This document shows, piece by piece, positions 46,086 through 54,892 of a stretch of DNA of 64,000 bases. The first letter of the stretch is position 1, and each line of letters opens with the position of its first letter. This DNA comes from Amycolatopsis cihanbeyliensis (GTDB taxonomy: Bacteria > Actinomycetota > Actinomycetes > Mycobacteriales > Pseudonocardiaceae), in assembly GCF_006715045.1 (NCBI RefSeq), contig NZ_VFML01000001.1, positions 4,556,501-4,620,500 of the forward strand, read 5' to 3'. The translations under genes were made by a program, and so were the position numbers. The notes under the pieces are model-generated. The model was given only the letters and a program-made list of their open reading frames with translations, was not told the DNA's origin and did no database searches.

Positions 46086-48296
46086 TTACATGTGCTCGTA
46101 ACGCGGGTCGGACGGCGGCAGGGGCTCGACCGGTTCGCCTTCCATGAGCTTGCTCATGGCGCTGAACCAGGTCTGCGCCGGAGTCTTACCGCCGAACATG
46201 GTGGAAAGACTGCTGCCTTGCGGAACGGCCGTGACGTTGCCGGGGCTGCCGTAGTGCAGGCCACCGTTGGGTGAGTCCGGCCGGAACACCATCGCGGCGC
46301 CGGCCAGTTGTGGCGTGGCGCCGACGAACGAGGCGGAACCGTTGTGCTGGGTGGTGCCGGTCTTTCCGATCATCGGCCGGGTCCAGTCGACCGCACTGGC
46401 GGCCCGGGCCGAAGTGCCACCGGCGACGTCGTCCTTGCTCATCCCGACCGCGAGCGTGTTGGCAAGACCTTCGTCGATGACCTGCTCGCAGGGCTTGTCC
46501 TTGAACGGGATCTTCTCGCCGTTGCGGTCGGTGATCTCCGCGATCGGCGTCGGCGGGCACCAGGTGCCGCCGCTGATGATCGTGGCCGCGACATTCGCCA
46601 GCTCGAGACCGCTCGTCGGGCTCACCCCGAGGGTGAAGGAACCGAGACCCGGCGAGTTCTCCTTCGGCCCGAACCAGGTCTTCTGATCGACCTGGGCTTC
46701 CCTTTGCTCGGCATCGGGATCCGGCTCCCCGCCGGTGGCTGCGTTCCCGGCCATGGACTTGCGCATGCCGAGCTTGCTGGTCATGTCCACGACCGGCCCC
46801 ATCCCCACCTTTTCCTCGAGGATGACAAAGCCGGTGTTGGGCGAGGTCGCCAGGGCCTGCTGCAAGGTCATCGAGGATGGGTAATGGTCGCCGGAGTTCT
46901 TCACGCAGTAGCCGCGGGTGTAAGGAGCGATGTAGGGACACGGTGCCGGGCTGCCGCTGAACACGCGTGAGAGGTGGTTTTTCGGCGTCTGGATGGTGTC
47001 GTAGATCCCTACCTTGCCTTCCTCCATGGCGGCGGCGGCCGTGAAGATCTTGTAGCTGGACCCGGCCCCTGTGACGTTCCACACCCCGGATGGGAGCGCG
47101 TAGACCGTCTGTCCCTTGTCTTTGTCGGTGCCGTAGTCCCGGTTGGCGGCGAGGGCGACCACCTCGTGCCGGTCCTTACCGGGCCGGACGAGGGACAGCG
47201 TGTTCGCCACGTTGTCCTCGTTCTTGTCGACCTGTTCCTCGGCGGCCCGCTTGGCCTCGTTGTTGGCCTTCTGGTCCATGGTGGTGCGGATGGTCCAACC
47301 GCCGGTGTAGATCTCGTCCTCGGTGAGCCCGGACTGGAGTAGGTAGTCCTCGACGTACTGGCAGAAGAAACCGTTGCCGGGGCCCGCGCCCACGCAGTTG
47401 GATGCCGGCTTGTCCGGCCCGTCGGGCAGGACGCCGAGATCCTGGCCCATGATCCGCTTCGCGTCCTCCGGCGCGAGCTTGCGGTTCTCCACCATCTTCT
47501 CCAGCACCCAGTTGCGCCGCTCGGTGGCGGCCTCCGGGTGGTTCCACGGGTCGAACTTCGGCGGGTTGTTCACCATGCCCGCGAGCAACGCGGCCTGTGC
47601 GGCGTTCAGTTTGTCCGGTGTGGTGCCGAAATAGGCTCGAGCCGCGGCGCCGATGCCGTAGATCTTCCGGGAGAACTCGACCACATTCAGGTAGCCGGTG
47701 AGAATCTGGTCCTTGGGCATCTTCGTCTCGAGCTGGATCGCGATCCGCGCTTCCTTGAGCTTGCGAGCGATCGAGACTTCCTGCGCCTTCTGCTGCCCGA
47801 GCTCATCGCCCCGGTAGATGACGTTGATCAGGTAATTCTTCACATACTGCTGGGTGAGCGTGGAGGCGCCTTGCGTATTGCCGGTGCTGGTGCTGATGGC
47901 CGCGCGCAAGGTGCCCTTCCAGTCGACACCGCGGTGTTGGTAGAAGCGCCGGTCCTCGACCGAGATCATCGCCCACTTCATCGCCTCGGAGATCTCGTCA
48001 CTGGCGGTAGGTATCCGGTACTGCTCGTACAGGGTGGCGATCCGGTTGCCCTGCGCATCGGTCACGTTCGTGACCAGCGGCGGGGGTACGTCCGCCAGTT
48101 CCGAGGACATGTCGTCGACCGTTTCGCTCGCCTGGTTCGACACCACCCCGGCGGCGCCGACGATCGGGAACAACAGCCCCGCGACCAGCACACCGGCGAG
48201 CAGGCAGAGTCCGAGCAGCTTCAGCAGACCATCGCTCTTACGCACGGGAACCAGGGTACGCGGACGTGGTGTGTCCGCCGTGACGCGTGACGCCAT
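46086..48296 (-). CDS. ponA2: Bifunctional class A penicillin-binding protein
   Basis: A 736-residue peptidoglycan synthase. After an N-terminal membrane helix (LLGLCLLAGVLVAGLLFPIV) the glycosyltransferase family 51 domain shows MISVEDRRFYQHRGVDW, GASTLTQQYVKN and YLNVVEFSRKIYGI. The transpeptidase domain has the active serine in GAGSSYKIF (SxxK), SPNTG (SxN) and GKTGTT. No C-terminal PASTA repeat is visible; the protein ends in PPSDPRYEHM. Position next to whiB4 and the phosphoesterase matches PonA2 (Rv3682). Start at ATG 48296; a longer frame to 48368 has no support. Confidence 0.95.
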   Translation of the reverse strand: MASRVTADTPRPRTLVPVRKSDGLLKLLGLCLLAGVLVAGLLFPIVGAAGVVSNQASETVDDMSSELADVPPPLVTNVTDAQGNRIATLYEQYRIPTASDEISEAMKWAMISVEDRRFYQHRGVDWKGTLRAAISTSTGNTQGASTLTQQYVKNYLINVIYRGDELGQQKAQEVSIARKLKEARIAIQLETKMPKDQILTGYLNVVEFSRKIYGIGAAARAYFGTTPDKLNAAQAALLAGMVNNPPKFDPWNHPEAATERRNWVLEKMVENRKLAPEDAKRIMGQDLGVLPDGPDKPASNCVGAGPGNGFFCQYVEDYLLQSGLTEDEIYTGGWTIRTTMDQKANNEAKRAAEEQVDKNEDNVANTLSLVRPGKDRHEVVALAANRDYGTDKDKGQTVYALPSGVWNVTGAGSSYKIFTAAAAMEEGKVGIYDTIQTPKNHLSRVFSGSPAPCPYIAPYTRGYCVKNSGDHYPSSMTLQQALATSPNTGFVILEEKVGMGPVVDMTSKLGMRKSMAGNAATGGEPDPDAEQREAQVDQKTWFGPKENSPGLGSFTLGVSPTSGLELANVAATIISGGTWCPPTPIAEITDRNGEKIPFKDKPCEQVIDEGLANTLAVGMSKDDVAGGTSARAASAVDWTRPMIGKTGTTQHNGSASFVGATPQLAGAAMVFRPDSPNGGLHYGSPGNVTAVPQGSSLSTMFGGKTPAQTWFSAMSKLMEGEPVEPLPPSDPRYEHM

Positions 48297-48553
48297 TCCG
48301 GCGACATCAGGTAACAAAAACACCCCGGGGTCTTGGCGACGGAACCACAGCCCCCTACAGTCCGTCACATCTCACGAAAACAACACGGTTACCGTGTGGG
48401 CGAGGGTGGTTTCGGCTCGCGCGGTGATCGAATGGCACCGGTGCCGGGGAGGCGCCGGTGGAGGGGCGTGAGCACAGGGAGACCTGCTCGCGGGGGACGA
48501 GGTGATCTTGCCGCCCGTGCGGGAGGTCGCAACAGGTTTAGGGAGCTGGGGGT

Positions 48554-48865
48554 ATGGAACCCAACCAGTCGGACTGGCGACTCAGTGCAGCCTGCCGGGA
48601 CACCGATCCGGACGGCCTCTTCGTCCGGGGTGCCGAGCAGAACAGGGCCAAGTTGGTGTGCATGGGGTGTCCGGTGCGCACCGAATGTCTCGCGGAGGCG
48701 CTGGACAACAGGATCGACTTCGGCGTCTGGGGAGGAATGACCGAACGGGAGCGCCGCGCCCTGCTGCGCAGGCGACCCGAGGTGGTGAGCTGGTGGGACC
48801 TGCTGGAGTCCGCCAAGCGCGAGTTCGACCCGGACGAGGCGGACCGCACCGCGCGGGTTTCCTGA
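48554..48865 (+). CDS. whiB4: WhiB family iron-sulfur regulator (WhiB4 type)
   Basis: A 103-residue WhiB-like protein. Cluster ligands are Cys14, Cys36, Cys39 and Cys45 in the C-x21-C-x2-C-x5-C pattern; the turn FGVWGGMTERERRALLRRRP follows. Position opposite ponA2 and next to the arsA pair corresponds to Rv3681c (WhiB4), a redox-responsive regulator. It binds a [4Fe-4S] cluster and senses oxygen or nitric oxide in homologs. Confidence 0.93.
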   Translation: MEPNQSDWRLSAACRDTDPDGLFVRGAEQNRAKLVCMGCPVRTECLAEALDNRIDFGVWGGMTERERRALLRRRPEVVSWWDLLESAKREFDPDEADRTARVS

Positions 48866-48878
48866 GCTCTTCCCGCGC

Positions 48879-50006
48879 TCAGGAGCCCGCGAGGCGCTCG
48901 CCGATATCGCGCAGGCCGTGCAGGTCGTGCACGTCGCTCGGCAGGGCGGGAACGGCGGCCACCGGGACCCCCGGGTGCGCCCTGGTGAACCGGGCGAGTA
49001 GCCGCTTCTCCCGCTCGGCGAGGGCGACCCGGTCGGCGTGCAGCCGGAGCACCGCGGCGGCCAGGGGCGCGTGCTGGCCACCGCGGTCCAGCGCGTCCGC
49101 CGCCGCCAGCGCGTCGGTGGCGGAGAGCTCGGCGAGCACCGGGTGGGTCCGGTTCGCCACCAGGCCGGACAGTGGCATCGACTCCTCGGACAGCCGCTCC
49201 ACGAAGTAGCTGGCCTCGCGCAGGGCATCCGGTTCGGGCGCGGCCACCACCAGGAACGCCGTGCCCGCCGAGCGCAGCAGCTCGGCGGTCTTGCGGGCCC
49301 GCTCCCGGAAGCCGCCGAACATGGTGTCGAAGGCCTGCATGAACGCGGAGGCGTCGGCGAGCAGCTGCCCGCCGAGGATGGTGGACACCGCCTTGGCGAA
49401 CATCGAGAACCCGGCGCTGACCACCTTGCGCAGGCCCCAGCCGCTCGCCTTCGCCGGACCGGTGAGCAGCCGGATCATTCGACCATCCAGCGCGGTGGAC
49501 AGCCGGCTCGGCGCGTCCAGGAAGTCCAGCGCCGAGCGGCTGGGCGGGGTGTCCACGATGATCAGGTCCCAGTCGCCGGTCGCGGCGAGCTGGCCGAGCT
49601 TCTCCATCGCCATGTACTCCTGCGTTCCGGAGAACGAGGTGGAGATGGTCTGGTAGAAGGGATTGGCCAGCAACTGCTCGGCGCGCTCCGGCCCGGCGTG
49701 CACCCGCACCATGTCGTCGAAGGTGCGCCGCATGTCCAGCATCATCGCCCAGAGTTCACCCCGGGGATCGAAACCCTCGACCGACACCTTCCGCGGGTGG
49801 TTGCCGAGCTCCCGCAGGCCCAGCGCCTGTGCCAGCCTGCGGGCGGGGTCGATGGTCAGTACCACGGTCTGCCTGCCGCGCTGGGCGGCCCGCAGTGCCA
49901 GCGCCGCGGCGGTGGTGGTCTTGCCGACCCCGCCGGAGCCGCAGCACACGATCACCCTGGTCTGCTGGTCGTCGATCAGTGCGTCGATGTCGAGCGGGCT
50001 GCTCAT
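48879..50006 (-). CDS. ArsA-like anion-transporting ATPase (second of pair)
   Basis: A 375-residue P-loop ATPase of the ArsA/GET3 class. The deviant Walker A is [18 protein letters not shown], with the A-loop [16 protein letters not shown] and switch region [20 protein letters not shown]. Position corresponds to Rv3680. Mycobacterial homologs form a heterodimer with the neighbouring protein and support survival in low oxygen with toxic metabolites. ATG 50006 overlaps the stop of a 54-codon linking frame in ATGA. The stop lies 13 bases from the convergent whiB4 stop. Confidence 0.93.
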   Translation of the reverse strand: MSSPLDIDALIDDQQTRVIVCCGSGGVGKTTTAAALALRAAQRGRQTVVLTIDPARRLAQALGLRELGNHPRKVSVEGFDPRGELWAMMLDMRRTFDDMVRVHAGPERAEQLLANPFYQTISTSFSGTQEYMAMEKLGQLAATGDWDLIIVDTPPSRSALDFLDAPSRLSTALDGRMIRLLTGPAKASGWGLRKVVSAGFSMFAKAVSTILGGQLLADASAFMQAFDTMFGGFRERARKTAELLRSAGTAFLVVAAPEPDALREASYFVERLSEESMPLSGLVANRTHPVLAELSATDALAAADALDRGGQHAPLAAAVLRLHADRVALAEREKRLLARFTRAHPGVPVAAVPALPSDVHDLHGLRDIGERLAGS

Positions 50007-50167
50007 GGCTCGACTCCTTCTTGCTGCGCTCCTCGGCCCGTTGGCCGGGCCTGCGATGCTCGCTCGTCGTCGCCTTCGGTGCCGGGCTGCTTGACTCCTC
50101 CGCCCTGCGCTCCTCGGCCCGTTGGCCGGACCTGCGATGCTCGCTCGTCGTCGCCTTCGCGGCTCAT
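50003..50167 (-). CDS. 54-codon linking frame made of a duplicated repeat
   Basis: Between the two arsA genes lies an ATG-initiated frame that overlaps the first arsA stop (ATGA at 50167) and the second arsA start (ATGA at 50006). The encoded peptide is two copies of GDDERASQ(V/A)RPTGRGAQ separated by a short linker. It comes from two 55-bp DNA copies (see the repeat). Either a dispersed repeat that inserted at a gene junction while keeping translational coupling, or a true small protein. I favour the former. Confidence 0.4.
   Translation of the reverse strand: MSREGDDERASQVRPTGRGAQGGGVKQPGTEGDDERASQARPTGRGAQQEGVEP
50024..50159. repeat. Two 55-bp direct repeats between the arsA genes
   Basis: Bases 50024-50078 and 50105-50159 are identical but for one base (GGGCCT versus GGACCT), with 26 bases between them. 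Each contains GCTCCTCGGCCCGTTGGCC and CGATGCTCGCTCGTCGTCGC. The offset of 81 bases preserves the reading frame. Confidence 0.92.
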
Positions 50168-51192
50168 CGTTGGCCCACCCCCTGGTCCACCAGCACGTCC
50201 GCGAGTTCGTAGAGCGCGGCGACGTCCACCCCGTCGGTGATCTCCGGCAGTTCCAGGGTGGGCAGGTCCGCCTCGGCGAGCTGTTCCCGCGCCCGCTGCT
50301 CGGCGGCCACCCGGATGGCGTGCTCGACGGTCTCCTCCACCAGCGCGTCCACTGTGCTCACCGGCAGGTCCAGCCCGGCCGCGGTGAGCCCGGTGCGTAC
50401 CCTGGAGGCGTCCACCCTGCCGTCCGCGGCCGCGGTGACCGAACGCCCCGGCAGCCGCGGCGGCCGAACCCGGTTGACCAGCACCGAACCGGGCCGCAGG
50501 TCCGCGCCGTCCAGTTCGGACACGGCTTCCACGGTCTCCCGGACCGGCATCTCCTCCAGCAGGGTTACCAGGTGCACGGCGGTTTCCCCGGAATGCAGCA
50601 GGCGCACCACGCCCTCGGCCTGCCCGCGGATCGGGCCGGTCTTGGCCAGGTCGGTGAGCGCCTTGGTCACATCGAGGAACTTGACCACCCGCCCGGTCGG
50701 CGGGGCGTCCACCACCACGGCGTCGTAGGCGTACCTGCCGTCGGCGTCGGTGCGGCCGACGCACTCCTTGATCTTGCCGGTGAGCAGCACGTCCCGCAGG
50801 CCGGGCGCGAGGGTGGTGGCGAACTCGATCGCCCCCATCCGGCGCAGTGTCCGGCCGGCGAACCCGAGGTTGTAGAACATCTCGAAGTACTCGAGCAGGG
50901 CCGCCTCGACGTCGATGTGCAAGGCGCGCAGCTCGCCGCCGCCGGGTGCGGACGCGATGCGCTGCTCGGCATAGGGCAGCGGCTCGGTGTCGAACAGCTG
51001 GGCGAATCCCTGCCTGCCCTCGACCTCGATCAGCAGGACCCGCCTACCCCCGCTGGCCAGCGCCAGCCCGAGCGAGGCGGCAAGCGTGGTCTTGCCGGTT
51101 CCACCCTTGCCGGTGACGAAATGCAGGCGGGTGCGCGCGAGTTCTTCGGTCCAGCCGGCTAGCCCAGAGGTCACCTTCGCAGCGTATGTCAC
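50164..51192 (-). CDS. ArsA-like anion-transporting ATPase (first of pair)
   Basis: A 342-residue P-loop ATPase, the Rv3679 counterpart. Walker A is [20 protein letters not shown], then [17 protein letters not shown] and the switch segment [17 protein letters not shown]. Start GTG 51192 (a GTG at 51174 is also possible; neither has a strong ribosome site). It is 2 bases downstream of a small membrane protein gene and coupled to the second arsA through the repeat frame. The pair probably acts as a heterodimer. Confidence 0.92.
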   Translation of the reverse strand: MTYAAKVTSGLAGWTEELARTRLHFVTGKGGTGKTTLAASLGLALASGGRRVLLIEVEGRQGFAQLFDTEPLPYAEQRIASAPGGGELRALHIDVEAALLEYFEMFYNLGFAGRTLRRMGAIEFATTLAPGLRDVLLTGKIKECVGRTDADGRYAYDAVVVDAPPTGRVVKFLDVTKALTDLAKTGPIRGQAEGVVRLLHSGETAVHLVTLLEEMPVRETVEAVSELDGADLRPGSVLVNRVRPPRLPGRSVTAAADGRVDASRVRTGLTAAGLDLPVSTVDALVEETVEHAIRVAAEQRAREQLAEADLPTLELPEITDGVDVAALYELADVLVDQGVGQR

Positions 51193-51194
51193 TG

Positions 51195-51443
51195 TTAACT
51201 GGCCGCCAGCGCGACGGTGACGGTGATCGCGAGCAACCCCACGAGCACCCAGGTCACCGCCGCCGGTAGCACGGTGAGGGTGAGCACGCCGAGTACCCCG
51301 AGTGCGCTGCAGCACATCGCGCCGGAAAGGGCCACCTGCCCGCCGTTTCCGGTCCGTTCCCGGACCTTGGCCAGCACGATCAGCGTGCCGACGACGCCCG
51401 CGACGCCGAGCAGGGCGGTCGCGATCACCCGCCACGTCTCCAT
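51195..51443 (-). CDS. Small membrane protein
   Basis: An 82-residue protein made of three membrane helices (VIATALLGVAGVVGTLIVLA, ALSGAMCCSALGVLGVLTLT, VTWVLVGLLAITVTVALAA) with a short charged loop KVRERTGNGG. It directly precedes the arsA genes on the same strand. No known family; possibly cotranscribed with arsA. Confidence 0.7.
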   Translation of the reverse strand: METWRVIATALLGVAGVVGTLIVLAKVRERTGNGGQVALSGAMCCSALGVLGVLTLTVLPAAVTWVLVGLLAITVTVALAAS

Positions 51444-51452
51444 CAGGCCAAA

Positions 51453-52418
51453 CTAGCGTGCCGCCCCGAGCGGGGTGACCAGGACGCACGGCACCGGTTC
51501 GGGATCGGCCGGATCGAGCGCGTTCAGCACGTGCCCCGCGGCGACCGGATCGGCCGCGACCGCGGCGTGCTCGGCGAAGTCCAGCCCGCATTCCTCCTGC
51601 AGCACGACGTTGTGCACGTTCGGTGCCTCGGCGACACCGCTGGTGTAGGGGATGACCGCCTCGTCGTAGCGGGTGACGATGTTGGTGTACTGCACTTCCG
51701 GCGCGAAAATGCCTTTCGCGTGCAGCTTCTTCAGGTAGTCCGAACCCTGGAGGAACTGCCGGCAGGAGCCGCAGATCGGGTCGAGTACCCCGTCCACCAC
51801 CTTGTCCAGCCCGAACAGCTTGGCGTGCTGGTACAACGCGGACAGGCCGAGCAGCGTGGTGCCCTGCCACAGCGGTGTCAGGCTCACATACTTGTCTACT
51901 TTGGACTCTCCGCCGAGGAACCGGACGTAGTAGCTCGGCATGAGGGTGCCTTCGGAGTGGCCGAGTATGTCCACTGTGGCCGCGCCGGTACTGGCCAGCA
52001 CCCGGTCGACGAAGGTGGCGAGCTCCTCGGCGCTGCGCTCCATCGGCAGCAGCCCGCCCGGCTGGTACACCGGTAACGGGTCGCCGGGAACGCCGTAGGT
52101 CAGCGAGAAGACGCAGTACCCCTCGTTGGCCAGCAGCGGGCTGAAGGTTTGCCAGTTCACCGTCTGGTTGGCGCCAAGGCCGTGCACCAGCACCACCGGG
52201 TTCGGGTGCTGCTCGCTGGGCTCGCAATCCCAGTCGTTGGCCCCCGGTGGTGGGCTGTTCGGCGCCGCGAGCTGCGCGGGAACGGCCGCCGCGAGGCTCC
52301 ACGGGACCGGAAGTGGCTCCGTGTCGGCCTGTGCGATCGCCGGGGTGACCAGGACGGCCAGGGCGGCGACGAGCAGGCATGACAGCAGGGACGACAGCCG
52401 GGACAACGCTGTCCGCAT
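51453..52418 (-). CDS. Secreted lipase/esterase
   Basis: A 321-residue exported lipase. Signal peptide to about residue 32 (LLVAALAVLVTPAIAQA-DT). The mature enzyme has NPVVLVHGLGANQTVNWQ, the nucleophile in VDILGHSEGTLMPSYY and the catalytic histidine near AEHAAVAADP/GHVLNALDP. Several cysteine pairs suggest disulfides (CGSCRQF). It is a paralog of the adjacent gene, about the same length and with the same motifs, implying tandem duplication. A TACCTACT-N4-AGTAGGTA palindrome lies 11 bases upstream of the start. Confidence 0.93.
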   Translation of the reverse strand: MRTALSRLSSLLSCLLVAALAVLVTPAIAQADTEPLPVPWSLAAAVPAQLAAPNSPPPGANDWDCEPSEQHPNPVVLVHGLGANQTVNWQTFSPLLANEGYCVFSLTYGVPGDPLPVYQPGGLLPMERSAEELATFVDRVLASTGAATVDILGHSEGTLMPSYYVRFLGGESKVDKYVSLTPLWQGTTLLGLSALYQHAKLFGLDKVVDGVLDPICGSCRQFLQGSDYLKKLHAKGIFAPEVQYTNIVTRYDEAVIPYTSGVAEAPNVHNVVLQEECGLDFAEHAAVAADPVAAGHVLNALDPADPEPVPCVLVTPLGAAR

Positions 52419-52428
52419 ATGAACTCCT

Positions 52429-52448
52429 TACCTACTGAGTAGTAGGTA
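52429..52448. promoter_or_regulatory. Lipase operator palindrome
   Basis: TACCTACT (52429-52436), spacer GAGT, then AGTAGGTA (52441-52448): a perfect 8-bp palindrome with 4-base spacer, TetR-like in form, in the 66-base gap between the two lipase paralogs. Similar half-sites occur upstream of two other esterase genes (34544 and 38671). Confidence 0.6.
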
Positions 52449-52484
52449 TGAAGCCAATCACAAGCATGCCGGGTGGCATATGCC

Positions 52485-53378
52485 TCATCCGGACGGTTTT
52501 ACCGGTTGCATCGGCACGCAGGGGACCGGCGCGGCGTTCGCCGGATCCAGGGCGTTCAGCACGTGGCCGAGGGCGTTCGGATCGATCACGATGCCGACGT
52601 GGTTGACCCTGTCGGCGGGGCAGCCGTCCTGCAGCACGATGTTGGTGACGTTGGGTCCCTCGCCGAGCCCGGTGGTGTACGGGACGGCGATCTCGTCGTA
52701 CCGGGTGACGATGTTGGTATAGGTGATCTCCGGCAGGAAGATCCCGCCCTCGTGCAGGGTGCGCAGGGTCGGTGAGTCGCTGAGTAGCTGGGTGCACGCC
52801 CGGCAGTCGGTGAGCAGCCGGCTGACCCAGCCCAGGCCGAGCGCGCGGAGCAGGCCGTAGAGGTTCGCCATGCCCGCGACGTTCGTACCGTCCCACCCCG
52901 GCGCGAGGCTCACGTACCTGTCGATCTTGCCCCGGCCGTCGAGCAGCTTGGCGTAGTACGTCGGCACGATCGTGCCCTGCGAGTACCCGACGATGTCCAC
53001 CTGCCGCGCCCCGGTCGCCGATCTGACCCTGGCCACGAAGCCGGCGAGCTCGGCCGCGCTGTACTCGATCGGCATCAGGCCGCCCACCACCTCTTCCACC
53101 ACGGGGGCGTCCGGGATGACCCCGTAGGTCAGGGCGAAGGCACAGTAGCCCTCGCGGACCAGCTTCGGGCCCAACGCGCGCCAGGTGGTGTCCTTGTTGT
53201 CCCTGGTCCCGTGCACCAGCACCACCGGATTCGGGTGGTCCGCACCGGGCTCGCAGGACCAGTCGTTGAAGCCGCCGCGCCCGCCGGCGGCCGGGCTCGC
53301 CGCGGCCGGGCCGGTGAGCACGGTGCCGAGCAGGGCGGCCAGGACGGAAACGGTGAACGCGTGGCGTGCTCGGCGCAT
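52485..53378 (-). CDS. Secreted lipase/esterase, paralog
   Basis: A 297-residue exported lipase closely related to its downstream neighbour. The signal peptide is MRRARHAFTVSVLAALLGTV with a site near AAAS. Motifs: NPVVLVHGTRDNKDTTWRAL, nucleophile VDIVGYSQGTIVPTYYAKLL, shared ITYTNIVTRYDE and histidine in DRVNHVGIVIDP. A conserved CRACTQLL parallels CGSCRQFL of the paralog. ATG 53378 is chosen because the longer open frame upstream lacks any signal peptide logic. Confidence 0.93.
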   Translation of the reverse strand: MRRARHAFTVSVLAALLGTVLTGPAAASPAAGGRGGFNDWSCEPGADHPNPVVLVHGTRDNKDTTWRALGPKLVREGYCAFALTYGVIPDAPVVEEVVGGLMPIEYSAAELAGFVARVRSATGARQVDIVGYSQGTIVPTYYAKLLDGRGKIDRYVSLAPGWDGTNVAGMANLYGLLRALGLGWVSRLLTDCRACTQLLSDSPTLRTLHEGGIFLPEITYTNIVTRYDEIAVPYTTGLGEGPNVTNIVLQDGCPADRVNHVGIVIDPNALGHVLNALDPANAAPVPCVPMQPVKPSG

Positions 53379-53591
53379 GAGATACCCCCGGTTGCTCGGA
53401 CGAGTTGCTCGGACGAAACGACTCCTCCCTCGACATTCGGGCACAGAACGCCTGACGACTAGGACACGACAGGGTGGACTCCGGGTTGCGACTTGCTACT
53501 TACGGTCACTCAGGGCAGCTGGCTCCGCGGGGGCCCGTGGCTGTGGTCCGTTTGGCAGCCCCGCTTGGCAGTCCCGCTACGCTCGGGACCC

Positions 53592-53753
53592 ATGAGTGCC
53601 ACCACATGGGAGTACGCCACCGTCCCGCTGCTGATCCACGCCACCAAGCAGATCCTCGACCAATGGGGTGAGGACGGCTGGGAGCTGGTGACGGTGCTGC
53701 CCAACCCGAGCGGCGAGCAGCACGTCGCGTACCTGAAGCGACCGAAGGGCTGA
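53592..53753 (+). CDS. DUF4177-type small protein
   Basis: A 53-residue protein (TTWEYATVPLLIHATKQILD; QWGEDGWELVTVLPNPSG) matching the short DUF4177 group and the position of Rv3678A beside ridA. It starts 3 bases before the ridA gene ends its spacer, on the same strand. The GDGWELV-like core is characteristic. Function unknown. Confidence 0.82.
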   Translation: MSATTWEYATVPLLIHATKQILDQWGEDGWELVTVLPNPSGEQHVAYLKRPKG

Positions 53754-53756
53754 GCC

Positions 53757-54212
53757 ATGAGCTGGAGCGCCAGACTCACCGAGCTCGGTATCGAACTGCC
53801 CGCGGTGGCCGCTCCGGTGGCCGCCTACGTACCGGCGGTGCGCAGCGGCTCGCAGGTACTGACCTCAGGCCAGCTGCCGTTCGTCGGCGGCGCGCTCCCG
53901 GCCACCGGGAAGGTCGGCGGCGAGGTGAGCCCGGAGGAGGCCAAGCAGCACGCGCGCACCGCGATGCTGAACGCGCTGGCCGCCGTGCACGACCTGGTCG
54001 GCATCGACACGGTGACCCGGGTGGTGAAGGTCGTCGGCTATGTGGCCTCCGCGGAGGGGTTCACCGGCCAGCCCGCCGTGATCAACGGCGCGTCGGAGCT
54101 GCTCGGTGAGGTTTTCGGCGACGCGGGCACGCACGCCCGGTCGGCGGTGGGGGTAGCGGAGTTGCCGCTCGGCACTCCGGTCGAGGTCGAGCTGGTTGTC
54201 GAGGTGGCCTGA
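53757..54212 (+). CDS. RidA family deaminase-like protein
   Basis: A 151-residue RidA/YjgF family protein; the family hydrolyses reactive enamine/imine intermediates from pyridoxal enzymes. Marks are RSGSQVLTSGQLPFVGGALP, the EEAKQHARTAMLNALAAVHD helix and RSAVGVAELPLGTPVEVEL containing the conserved Arg near the end. It is the Rv3678c counterpart. The stop overlaps the next start by one base (TGATG). Confidence 0.93.
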   Translation: MSWSARLTELGIELPAVAAPVAAYVPAVRSGSQVLTSGQLPFVGGALPATGKVGGEVSPEEAKQHARTAMLNALAAVHDLVGIDTVTRVVKVVGYVASAEGFTGQPAVINGASELLGEVFGDAGTHARSAVGVAELPLGTPVEVELVVEVA

Positions 54213-54850
54213 TGGATCCGGATATCGAACAGTCCTGTCACGAACTGCTGCTGCGCCTTGCGGGGCGGCTACCCGATCAGGTGTTGTGGCGGTTCCGCGA
54301 CTGGCTCGGCGAGGGTGCGATGGGCACGCTCGCGCGGACGCTCCCGAAGTCTTTGCTAAAGCACAATGTTGATTTGGAGCAGCCGGAGTATCGCCTGCTC
54401 GTGGCGGGGGTCATCCCGCACGGCGGGGATTGGCACCAGGTCAGTTCCACGCTCGGGGTGGACGACGTCACCGAGAACCGGTACACATTCACCTCGGGTG
54501 CACCCGATTGGGTGAACTCCGTCGACTCGGTGTCCATGCTGGTGCACGCAACGTTGCGAGGCCGGCCGGATGTCGGCGAGGTGCGGGAAAGCTGGCGGCA
54601 CGGCGGTGCCACGGAGGGTGCCGGCGAGCGCGAGCCGAAGCGGGTGCTGCTGGTCACCGCGTTGTCCGGAGTAACGCGGCTGACCGGGGAACTCCAGCGG
54701 GTGCTGCGCGTGCTCGGTGATGAGGCACCCAGCGTCGAGGTGCTGCCGCAGCGGCTCGAGCTGCCGGACTACCACCGCGCCGCGCTGGCCGACTCGCGGC
54801 TCGTGTGCGTGGGAGCCGTGGAGACCGGGCACAGACTCGTCCCGGCGTAG
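54212..54850 (+). CDS. Conserved protein, unknown function
   Basis: A 212-residue soluble protein, translationally coupled to ridA. It begins with a helical segment (SCHELLLRLAGRLPDQVLWR) similar to the start of the next gene (LHNLLLALAGRLDDSALSEA). The C-terminal part looks like a small Rossmann-like fold (RVLLVTALSGVTRLTGELQR; RLVCVGAVETGHRLVPA). No family recognised. The pairing suggests the two proteins share a domain and perhaps form a complex. Confidence 0.75.
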   Translation: MDPDIEQSCHELLLRLAGRLPDQVLWRFRDWLGEGAMGTLARTLPKSLLKHNVDLEQPEYRLLVAGVIPHGGDWHQVSSTLGVDDVTENRYTFTSGAPDWVNSVDSVSMLVHATLRGRPDVGEVRESWRHGGATEGAGEREPKRVLLVTALSGVTRLTGELQRVLRVLGDEAPSVEVLPQRLELPDYHRAALADSRLVCVGAVETGHRLVPA

Positions 54851-54892
54851 AGCCCGCTGCTCCTCCAGCGGCGGGCTGGAGGGAGTTAGGCC

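Noticed and set aside
51193..52380. N-terminal extension of the first arsA gene
   Set aside because: The in-frame upstream sequence runs antisense-like through the lipase and membrane protein genes and has no similarity; GTG 51192 fits the family N-terminus.
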